Of a stretch of DNA of 64,000 nt, positions 24,901 through 36,900 are shown in pieces. Location of the stretch: contig NC_135712.1 in NCBI RefSeq assembly GCF_964656455.1, forward strand, positions 69,817,239-69,881,238, read 5' to 3'. Below the pieces are notes generated by a model that ran no database searches, was not told the DNA's origin, and saw only the letters and a list, made by a program, of their open reading frames with translations. Made by a program: the position numbers and the translations under genes. Position 1 is the first letter of the stretch. Each line of letters opens with the position of its first letter. The DNA is from Halichoerus grypus (lineage: Eukaryota > Chordata > Mammalia > Carnivora > Phocidae).

Positions 24901-27900
24901 TAGCACATAGTCAGTACTCAATCACATTAGTTAAATGATGAAAACATAGACTAGAAAAACAATCCATTAATATTTGCTGAACGTATTCCATGGATCTAAG
25001 ATTTGTATATACATATAAATGTGTTTTTTAAAAGTGTAAATATAAGTTTTTCTTTCACAATAATTTTGATATAAAAAATTATTTGAGTGGAAAAACTTTA
25101 AGCTTTTTAAATTTTATGTTAATTTTATTTACTAAGGCATTATTTACATACAACAACATTTTAGGTTTACAATTTGATGAATTTGAATAATAACATATAA
25201 TCATATAACCACATCATAATCAAGATATAGAACAGTGCCCTCACTCTCAAACATTTCCTTGTGCCCCTCTACAGTCAATTCACTTCCCTGACCTGATTCC
25301 CACCCGAGGCAATGACTGATCTGTCATTATAGTTTAGCCTTTTCTACAATTTCAAATAAATGGAATCACACAGAACATAGTACTGTGTTTTCCTTTTGCT
25401 TACTAGCATGATGTTTTGAGGTGTATATCCATGCTGTCGTATGTATTAATTTATTCCTTTTTTATTGCTAAATAGAATTCCATAGTATGGAGGCATTTAT
25501 TTTTATTGTTAAAATCAGACAAGTGATTAAAACTACCCATTAGTGGAAAATAACTGCTAAAATAACTGCTATATACAACTTTTTAAGTTCACAGAAGTAT
25601 TAAATGGTTTACCATTACCAAAGTCAAGTTAAAAGTTCTATGGAACAGGGGCACCTGGGTGGCTCAGTCGGTTAAGTATCTGTCTTCAGCTCAGGTCATG
25701 ATCCCGGGGTCCTGGGATCAAGCCTCGCATCAGGCTCCTTGCTTTGCGGGGAGTCTGCTTCTCCCTCTCCCTCTGCCCCTCCTCCATGCTTATGTTCTCG
25801 CTCTCTCTTTCTCTCTAATAAATATTTTTAAAAATTAAAAAATTAAAAAAAATTTTTTTAAAGTTCTATGGAACATAACATACTCTCAAGCTTTGGGAAA
25901 TTCTGAATCTAAAAGAAAAAAGTTATAGAATTGACATTGACGAAATTATATAGGTTACTGGAAGAATCCCTAAAGAACCTAAACACAACTTGTACCTGAC
26001 AGGTATTTTAAATTGATTCTAAACAAAATAAAACAAAAACAAAAACAAAAAAAAGCAAAAAAAAAAAAATCATTCCTGGAGACAACTATTCCCTTGTTAG
26101 CACAGCCACTTGCTCTCAGTAAATACTAGTTATATAAATGAGTATGCTATCTTTCCCACTCACTCACTTCACAGTTGTAAGAAAATGTACATTTTTATCA
26201 AAATAAAATCTCGTTGATTCACAAACTATGGAAAGTGAGAGATAAAGTAACAACATCTAATTATGGTCAGAACGTTTTTTTTAAGGTGTAAAATTCCTAA
26301 GTACATGTAACAATTCAAAGCCAATTAAGTTATTTAGGTAACCCGTTTAATGAATAGAAAAAGATAGTATGAGTTATTTATATGTAAATCAGAAGTACTA
26401 TATTTTGTCCTCCTAATCAGACTATTAATCTGTATTCAGATTGAGGAAAGGGTTTTAAGAAACAGCACTTTTCAAACCTTACCTTTGCCAAAATCATTCA
26501 ACTTCGAATAAATAGATCTTACTATTCAGTACATTCTTAGCATTCTATAATTAACATTTTCAATTTTCACTGTTTTCAAACAACTCAAAAGACCACCACG
26601 TAGTAATTTAGTATTTTTACCAGGTTAAGTAATTAGACAGTAGTTAAACCCAACCTCCCTTCCAGTATCCATATCTCATTAATGTTTTCCTTTTTTCCAA
26701 TTTTTAACACACAGTAAGTTCTGTGATAAAGTTTTAGAGGCAAAAACAACTGTTGGTGGTGGCAGAATTGAAAAGTTACGGAATCTAAGACAGTTGTGGC
26801 TCTTAACCAGAATATGCACATTAAAGCTAATTTAAAGAATGAAGTCCTGAATTTTTTTTTTTTTTTTACAAGTACTTATTACTTGCATGACCAGAGAAAC
26901 CAAAAAAATTAAAAAACAGAAGAGTAGAACATGGAATTCCTTGGTGGCTTGAACTTATGAAACTTAAGAATCGGAAGAAAAACCACTTGTGAAGCTACTT
27001 AAAGGAATGCTTTAGCCAATTCAAAAATTACTCATTGAGAAGTAAGTAAAACTTCAGTTAAAATTTGAAAAGTAGCTAACTTATAATGGGTAAATAATTA
27101 TAATCTCATTAAAATTGATATCCACCCCAGAGAAATAAAAACCTATGCCCATACGGACTTACTTGTGTTCACAGCAACATTATTCATAATACCCAAAAAT
27201 TGGAAATAAATGAAATGTCCAGCAACTGGTAAATGAATAAACAAAATATGGTATATCCATATAATGGAATATTATTCAGTAATAAAAAAAAGAAAAACAC
27301 CATAACTAAATGCCAGACCACATATAGTCCTATGATTCCATTTATATGAAATGTGCAGAAAAGGCAAATTTACAGAAAATCTACAGAAAGTACATCAGTG
27401 GTTGCCTGAGGTAAATGAGATAGGACTGTGAATGGACATGAGATTTCTTTTTAGAATGATAGAACTGTTTTAAGATTAGATTGTTATAACTGTACAACTC
27501 TAAATTCTCTAAAATTCACTGAGTTGTACACTTAAAAAGATGAATTTTATAGTATAAAATTACACCTCAATAACCTGTTAAAAACTGTACACACACAAAC
27601 AGGCAAAGGAAATCAGAAACCTATAAAAATTTTTACATAAATTTTATATAAGAACGTGGAAATTTAAGTATTCTTCATGAATGACGATTTTTATTTTTTA
27701 CATAAGATCCAAAGCACTATGTAAAAAAAAAAAATCAAAATATTCAAATAAAATACTCTCTCCCATCCAAGTACTAACCAGGCCCGACCCTGCTTAGCTT
27801 CCAAGATCAGACGAGATCAGGCACGTTCAGGGTGGTATGGCCGTAGACTAAAATACTCGCTCAATGAAAATATTCTACTCATTCACAGAAATAGCACAAG

Positions 27901-30900
27901 TAAAAGAAAAGGGTATCTGACCCAGGATTAAGCCATCATCCTACCTTATCACTTAGAGGTGGTCTATTCATAGGACTAATTCCTTTTCGAATTCCAGTTG
28001 CTTTCCTAGCTGCAAGGCCAGTGATAACTCCATAAGGACGTCTCTTTCCAGGCATTACTCTTCCTCTACGGCTCAGACTATTCTTGCCAAAACCTGTAGG
28101 AGGTTTAAAAAAAAAAAAAGTCAATCTAAAAATGCAACTGAAGGGCACACAGGTCATAGGGTATTCTATTTCTTAAGCAGGGTGGAAGGTACGAGGGTTT
28201 CATTTTTCATTTATTATTTATATTATATTTCTTATATTACTATTACATAATATTATTGCATTACTTACATGTATTTCTTTTGAAATTACATAATATTTCA
28301 TTTTTAAAAAGGCAATAAACTGCACCATCAAGGGTTCTGTTGCTGTACTGGACTGCAAAGGACTATAAGATTCTCACATTTCCCTGGTAGCTATACTCTC
28401 TCTTGCATTACTTTCTCAATGAACCACTTTTCCCTGTGCAATGTGGTGTCCACTAACATGCGTTTACTAAATGCTTGAAATATAACTAGTCTGAACTATG
28501 ATGTAACAAAAAAGTACAATATTTCATTAATAGCTTTGTATTAATTATATACTGCAAAGATATTCTGGATATATTGGGTTAAATAAAATACATTATTCAT
28601 ATGTGGTTCACATTTTATTTCTATTGAACAACAATGATCTTGGGTGGGTCACTATCTCATACCCCACTTACTTACTATGTTGCAATTTGGCTTATTTTCA
28701 TTTCTACTGTATTTATTTATTTATTTATTTTATTATTATTATTTTTTAAAGATTTTATTTATTTATTTGACAGAGAGAGACATAGTGAGAGCAGGAACAC
28801 AAGCAGGCGGAGTAGGAGAGGGAGAAGCAGGCTTCCCGCGTAGCAGGGAGCCCGATATGGGACTCGATCCCAGGACCCTGGGATCATGACCTGAGCTGAA
28901 GGCAGACGCTTAACGACTGAGCCACCCAGGCGCCCATTTCTACTGTATTTAAACTGCTTTTGCTGAAGACCCTATTGAGCTCCAAAGAATATATTTTAAC
29001 CTCTGTGGCATGTGACAAAACTTGACTTTGCCTCTCCATTGTGTATTTTATTTAATATATTTTTTAAAGATTTTATTTATTTATTTGAGAGAGAGAGAGA
29101 TAGCCAGAGAGAGCACAAGCAGGGGACAGAGGGAGAAGCAGGATCCCCCCTGAGCAGAGAACCCGACGTGGGGCTCGATCCCAGGGTCCTGGGAACATGA
29201 CTTGAGCCAAAAAGGCAGATACTTAACTGACTGAGCCACCCAGGTGTCCCTAAATATTTTTTAATTACAAAAAAAAGAGCATGTTCACTGCAGAAATCTT
29301 AATATAAAGTACAAATGAAAATAAAAGTCACCCATTATCCCATTATCTTGGGATAACCACTAACATTACATCTCTTGCTAGTCTTTTCTTTTACTCCTAC
29401 ACACTTAAAAAGTTAACATTTTTAGTTTCAACTATTTTTTAAGCAACTCAAAAGACTATCACAGAGGTAATTCATAATTTTGGACTACCAAGTGCCTAAA
29501 AGGTGCACTGAATCAATCTTCCTGGCAACCATATTTCATAGCCTATGTACTATTTTGTAGTGTGCATTAACACTGCATTGTGAATTATCCCATGTCTTTA
29601 ATATTCTTTCATTGTATTATTATTATTATTTTAAGTAGGCTCCATGCCCAACGAGGAGCTTGAACTCATGACCCTGAGATTAAGAGTCACATGCTCTACC
29701 CACTGAGCCAGCCAGGTTCCCCTCATTGTATTATTTTTTTAATGTGCCATACTTGATCCAAAAACCTCACAATGATCACTTCACTTACTTCTAATGTTAA
29801 ATTATTATAAGTAACACTTTCTGGGGGGGGAGGTGAAGATGCAACAAACTTTTATTTAACTCATTAGTAAGAGCATAGCAGGGAAACAAATCCAGTTCCA
29901 AAGGAACTCGAGAGAGCTGGATTTTATATTCAGTGGCAGAAAAAAGGAATGTTTAAATAAGATAGCTATATTAAGACAGAAAACTGGTAAATGTCTTACA
30001 GGGGGAAAAAAGCATGATTTTCAGGGTTATTTTTTCTACTGGACAATTAAAAAAACTACCAATTATATAAAAATTTACCTCTAATTTTACAGAGTTGCAA
30101 AGTATCAATAATATGCACTAAGAACATTACAAGGACATAGGTTTAATCAACAGTAAATAGTGGCGCCTGGGTGGCTCAGTTGTTAAGCGCTGCCTTCGGC
30201 TCGGGTCATGATCCCAGGGTCCTAGGATCGAGCCTCCCATCGGGCTCCCCACTCCCAAACCCCCTGCTTGTGTTCTCTCTCTCGCTGTGTCTGTCAAATA
30301 AATAAAATCTTAAAAAAAAAAAAAAAAAGTAAATAGCAAGTCAAATTTACATTTTTCTAGATTTCTAGAGGTAATATTTTCATACATATCTGATTATTTC
30401 TTCAAGATATAAATTTCTAGAAGTTGAAATGCTATATCAAATAGTAAAGCAAATTAAGGATTTTGATTCATGTTGTAAAAAAATCCCCTTTAGAATGACT
30501 ATTTATTCATATTCCCAGGAATATAAGGGTGCCATTTTTTCCGTATCATTGACAATACTGAATATTCTCTTTAATCTTTATCACTTGGTATTTGAAAAAA
30601 AAATCTTGTCTTATTTGGTAGTTTACTAGTGAGAATGGACATTTTCCATGTGTTTTTGGCTAGCTATTCTTCCATTCATGAACTGTCATGTTCATAAGTA
30701 CATTTTCTGCGGTCAAGTTTTAATAGCCTTTGATACTGTTTTTTTTTTTTAAGATTTTATTTATTTATTTGAGAGAGAGAGAGAGAGAACAAGCGGGGCA
30801 GCAGCAGAGGGAGAAGCAGGCTCCCCGCTGAGCAGGGAGCCCGACACGGGGCTCAATCCCAGGACTTTGGGATCATGACCTGAGCCAAAGGCAGACGCCC

Positions 30901-33900
30901 AACAGAGCCACCCAGGCACCCCAAATCCTTTGGTACTTTGAAAGAATTATATTAAATTTACAATTAATTTTTTAAGAATTGACATCTTTACACTATTCAT
31001 GAACACAGTATGCCTTGCCACTTATTCAAGGCTTCTCATCACTAAACTCAATTTTCTTAAGTTTACTGCTACGTATTTTATATATTTTGTTGTCAATCAC
31101 AAAAAAAGATCCCTTTTCTAACAATAATTTTCATATTGTCATTCCTGGGATTACCAAAAACTACTGAAGTTTTTAATTAATACCTTTTAATTGGCCATCC
31201 CACTGAACTTACTTTTTTAGTTCTATAGTCTTTCAAATTATTTTCTTGGGAAAAAAACAAATTATTTTCTTGGGATTACTGAGCAACAACTTATCACCTG
31301 CAAATGATACGGGCTTCTTTTTTCTAATTGCACCTCAAATTCTTCTATGTCTTAATGCAATGACCAGAAATTCCAGAGAACCATGCTAAGTAACAATTGT
31401 GATACTGGGCATTTTTATTTTTTTCTTAAGATTTTATCTATTTATTTGAGAGAGAGAGAGAGAACACAAGCAGAGGGAGCTGCAGGCAGAGGCAAATGGA
31501 GAAGCAGACTCCCCACTGAGCAGGGAGCCCGATGGAGGGCTTAATCTCAGAACCCTGATCATGACCTGAGCCAAAGTCTTAACTGACTGAGCCACCAAGG
31601 TGCCCTGTGCATTTCTATTCTGGAATTCTAATTTTGGGGGGAATGTCTTTAGAATGGTATCCTGTATAATACTACACACCTGCAATATGGTAACAGGTCT
31701 TCTAACAGAAAAGTTTCATGGCCAAACTAAAAATAGTTAAAATTGTTTTCTTTACTATAGGATTTCTTAGGATTAATGTGTGTAATGAATCTCTTAAGTT
31801 GGGGATAATAGCGCATGTATTCCCAAACTTACCTAACTCCAGAATGCTTTTGTGTAGTGTACCTATTTTGAGGACAGAGCTCAACAAGATAGGAAAACGT
31901 GTTATAATGGTTGAACCATTTACCAATTTATTGCCTTTCAGCTCCCAATTCACTCTTTACTGCCCTGCTTCTATTACAGGAACATTTCTCTTACCAGCTG
32001 GCACAATGGTAAGCTTTGTAAGTAGAGGGCACTGGAGAGACTCTAGAGAAAGGATTTTTATTTTCAGGTTCCAGTGTACACCTCAAGACTTATTCTGGGG
32101 CACCGAACACCTAGTGGTACTCATTATCCCTCCCCTGCAAGCTGAGACTGGGCAAGAGAAGCACCAAGGGCACAAAATCTGAGTGTGAGTGACACCTTCA
32201 ATGCTGGGCCTTAGGCATCTGTCCAGATCTAGTCCTAGGTATCACTATAGTTCTGGCCATACTCATCCTCCATTGAATTTAAGTTGCATCACCCCCACAG
32301 GTGGCTTCCTAGTGAGTTCCACCAGAATGGCAACTCCGTGTGACAGGGAGTTCTTCCAGATTTGTTCCTTTCTTGGGTACTCTGCCTCAGTCCTAAAGTA
32401 CTGATTACTTTTATAACCAGGGGAAAAGCAATAAAGACACAATTTTTTAAATTGTGAAATCAAATTTATTGGGGTTTTTTAAAGTTTTATTTATTTAAGT
32501 AATCTCTACACCCAATGTGGGGCTCGAACTCATGACCTTGAGATTAAGAGTAGCACACTCTTCTGACTGAGCCAGCCAGGTACCCTTTGAAACCAAATTA
32601 TTGTTGTTCTATGTGTGATTTCCTTCTAGAATTGCAACCAAATAAAGATTAAGCATGTTGAGGGAACCTGTATATTTAAATTAAATTTACAACTACTTGT
32701 TATTTTTATTTGTATTAAATATGAAACAGACACCATTAACTCTGTTAACACACTGTACTGAGTACTTTAAACAAGAACTTGGTGGGGTTGATGATAACAT
32801 CTTAATTTTGCAGGTGAGCAAAGTGAGATGAAGAACAGTGACTACCCAGATTGTCACAGTTAGAAAATGGCACAGCCATCAATCTAGGAGCAAGTTAGTA
32901 TGGCTCCAAAAACTGAACACTTTCCAAACTGTAATATAAAAACTAAAGAATAAAAGGTAAAAAATATAATCTAGGATACATTTCCAAAGAGGAAAAGAAC
33001 AATTATTACAGAAAAAGTGGGCTCTCAGCTAGGCATTATAAAACAGACAAAATTTGATTAGGGAGATAAACATGAATTTACAAGTACAAAGACATGTGTA
33101 ACCACAGCATATTGAGATACAGTCTAGGGCAAAGAAAAAGAAGTAAATGAACGTGGTGGCCTCAAATCAGTGGGCTTTATTAAAAAAAAAAATCAGTGGG
33201 CTTTATGTGGGGATAAAGAATACACTTGACAAGGAATGAGGGGTCACAGAATTCATGATCAGGTTACATCAGTCTAGAAGCAGTATCTTTGAATGAAAGA
33301 GGGAGAAAGAAGGCAGTGAGACCATTTCAGATGCTACCGTAGTACTCAAACATGACATGATAAAGGATGGGGAGTGGAACAAAGAAATTTGAAAGTATTC
33401 CAAAAGAATGAATGAATTAGCAAAGAGAAAGATTAAAGAAAGAAGGAATCCATTATTATACCAAAGTTTTAAGCTCAGATGAGAAACACTCATGAGAAAA
33501 GTCTCATTAACAAGAATAAAACTAATTAAAAGGAGAAAGTATAAGACAGAATTCTATTCCTGGGTGCCTTCTACTTCTGACTGCTATAGTCATTGCTCCC
33601 ATACTCATTATCCTTTCCACTTTTATTTCTGTGAGTGGCTTCTCTACCTTCTAGCAATCTTAGATCATCCCTTCCCTCTCCCTCCCTTTATACCTTGAAA
33701 CAAACTTCACCAGCTGTACCTCAATTTTAGCAATGGTTCTATTTATTTTTCACCCTTTCATTGTCCCGTTTCATAAAGAAAGACCTATACATACTGTCCC
33801 AATTCTCTCCCGTCTTACCATCTGTAAGTGCCTTATAAAAAGCATTATAGAGATACTAAAGACATCATCTAATACAGTAAGTCCTTTCTTAGCTTTTTTT

Positions 33901-36900
33901 TTGAGTAAGCTCTACGCCCAATGTGGGGCTTACACTCACAACTCCAAGATCAAGAGTCTCATGCTCTACAGACTCAGCCAGTCAGGCGCCCCATCTTTTC
34001 TTAGTTTTCATCCATTCCAGCCCCTCTAGAAAGTTTTCTCCTGTCTTTCCAGAGTATCTTCATTCTTATTACTTCAACTACACCTCTATGAAAATCCTTT
34101 CACATTTTCAGCTGTACTAGAGCAGTTTAACCCTAGCCATGTATCAGAACCACATACGGAGCTTAAAAAAAAAAAAAAAATTCCTAGGCCCAACTTCTGC
34201 AGATTCTGCTTGAGTAGAAATGGGAGTGCAGGCAGAGCATTAGTCTAGTTTATAAAGCTCCACAGGTGTGACCAAGGTTGACAACAATTAAAACTAAAGA
34301 CAGGAATTTTCATCTTATGTTTGCATCTTTAGCCCAATCCCTTTGTGAATTTCTCTCATACACTTATCAACTTGCCTCAGTACTTTCTGGAGTCTGATCA
34401 CTTACACAAAGATTTGAGGGGTTTTTGGGAAATGTTGAATCAGAGTGAATACAGTCATATTACTGGCTCCTTTCCAAAGCAACATACAAATATTCCCCTG
34501 TCTCTTCTACTTCTGAAAGAAACATCATTCTCAAACTTTTTGGTCTCAGGACCTCTGTTTTTTGTTGTTTTTGTTTTTTTTAACATTTTATGTATTTATT
34601 TGAGAGAGAGAGAGAGAAAGTCAAGTGGGGGAGGGGCAGAGGGAGAGAGAGAAACAGACTCCCCACTGAGCAAGGAGCCTGATGTGGGGCTGGATCCCAG
34701 GACCCTGAGATTATGACCTGAGCTGAAGGCAGCTGCTTAACCAATGGAGCCAACCAGGTGCCCCTCAGGACCCCTTTATACTCTTAATTATTGAGAACTC
34801 CAGAATTTTTGTTTCTGTGGGTTTATGTTTATTGATATTATCATATCAGAAATGAAAAATAAAACATTTAAAAGCTATTTGTTATTTCATTAAAGCAACA
34901 ATAATAAACCCACTCCAGAGCAAATAACATATTTTTAATGAAAAATAACAATTATTTTCCCCCCAAATCCCAAAACTATTTAAAAGGAATGATAGCACTG
35001 TTTCGTATTTTTGCAAATCTCTTTGGTGTCTACCTTAATAAAGATAGCTAGATTCTTATATCTGCTACCACATTCAATTTAATTATCACAGGGTGTCATG
35101 TAGACTCTGGAAAACATTCATGAGAGGGTAAACAGTGAAAACACAATGTCTTAGTATTATTATAAAAATAGTTCTGACCTTGTGGACGCCTTGAGTGTTG
35201 GGGATTCCCCAGGGTCCCTGAACAACACTTTGAGAACCGATGCTGTATACTATTCAACCACTGAAGAATATTCAAGTTGTTTATACAAATATTTAATGAG
35301 TGACTAAATTATACTTTGGGCCAAGAATTGGAAGATTTTATACACTTATTTGTTTAGCCATCAAAAATAATTTATTCAGAAGGGCGCCTAGCTGGCTCCA
35401 TTAGTAGAACATGTGACTCTTGATCTTAGGGTTTTAAGTTCAAGCCCCAAAGTTGGGTGTAGAGATTACTTAAAAAAATAAAATCTTAAAAAAATAAATA
35501 AAAACAATTTATTGAGAATCTGCCAAAGGCTCTCTATCTTACATGTTCTTTTACCTTAAGCTAACATCCTCATTGACATTACAATGTGGAAATCTGAACT
35601 TCTAACCAATGAGTCTGAGACAATCTTCTATCTCTCTGCACATTCAGTGACAGAAGTAGATGTTCTATTTTAGGCTCTGTCACATGTAACCAGAGAACAA
35701 ACAAGCACAGGTTCAATCTTATAAGATCCTAAGCTGCCCCTCGGTATCATTTATCTTAAAGCTCAGATCATAACCCCCATAAAAGGAAAGCTTTTCTGAT
35801 CCTTCATGGACCAGATCCTATTTCACCTTATCCATTAAATCCTGATTTTCTTAGCACAAAATCTATCTAAAGTCCTATGGTACTATTGGAATTTCTCTCA
35901 TGACATTTCTCAACTCCATGTTTTTTGTCCTATCTCTGTTACTAGAAATTCCTTGAAGTAAAAGATCACATCTCTAAATACCTTGAGAACCTGGTCGGTT
36001 CAAGGCATTTATCATGTATTTAACATGTGGCTAGTGTAAACAAATATATTTCTGGTTTCTGTGAACTCTGAAATTATTTTAAAGCAAATCATGTATAAAA
36101 TATGGTACGCTGAGTAACATTTATAAGAATCTTTAAATATAAATCACTGGTATTAAAAATTCATTTGCTATGCTAAGTATCTGTCACAAAATTTACTTGC
36201 TTGGGTTCAGTTCTTTAAGAAATTACTAGAGGGCGCCTGGGTGGCTCAGTTGGTTAAGCGACTGCCTTCAGCTCAGGTCATGATCCTGAAGTCCCGGGAT
36301 CGAGTCCCGCATCGGGCTCCCTGCTCGGCAGGGAGTCTGCTTCTCCCTCTGACCCTCCTCCCTCTCATGCTCTCTGTCTCTCATTCTCTCTCTCGCAAAT
36401 AAGTAAAACCTTAAAAAAAAAAAAATTTAAGAAATTACTAGAGAAGGGGCGCCTGAGTGGCTCAGTCAGTTGAGCATCCAACTCTTGGTTTCAGCTCAGG
36501 TCGTGATCTCATGGGACGTGGGGTTGAGCCCTGGGTGGAGTCTCTCATCAGGCTCTGCATCTAGCTCTGTGCTCAGCAGGGAGTCTGCTTGGGATTCTCT
36601 CCCTCTGCCTCTCCCCCCACTCACGAGCACACACACATGCAGGCACACACACACTTGCTCTCTCAAATGAGTAGATAAATCTTTTTTTTTTTTTTTTTAA
36701 GAAATTAGAGAAGAATAAAATTTTGTGTAGGGTCTAACCTCAGTTACAGACATATTTTGAGGGTATGATGGCATATTAAGTGTTAGATAAGGAACTAATT
36801 ATAATCATCCTCAGCCCACAGATAATTATTTTTTATGTTTTTTAACATACAGGATAAAAGTCAACTTAGGAGCTAGTTCATCAAACATTTTTTACATGTG

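Larger units (their letters stand above)
23672..27944 (-). other. FYTTD1: FYTTD1 intron 3
   Basis: 4.3 kb with two SINEs, an antisense L1 tail at 25.1-25.5 kb, a sense L1 tail at 27.12-27.6 kb and the 5S rRNA pseudogene. The remainder (24.07-25.1, 25.88-27.1 kb) is AT-rich with nothing recognised. Confidence 0.85.
29260..31700 (-). mobile_element. Old antisense L1 (L1M type), broken by SINEs
   Basis: 29.28-29.6, 30.33-30.73 and 30.93-31.7 kb read as reverse-strand L1 3' end and ORF2-like sequence (for example TTTACTAGTGAGAATGGACA, TTGGCCATCCCACTG). Decayed, with no open frame. Confidence 0.5.

Noticed and set aside
27759..27848. Functional 5S rRNA gene
   Set aside because: The last third is missing and there is no terminator.
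31718..32182. 154-codon plus-strand open frame and overlapping minus frames
   Set aside because: Lies in decayed repeat-like sequence within FYTTD1 intron 2; no recognisable domain.
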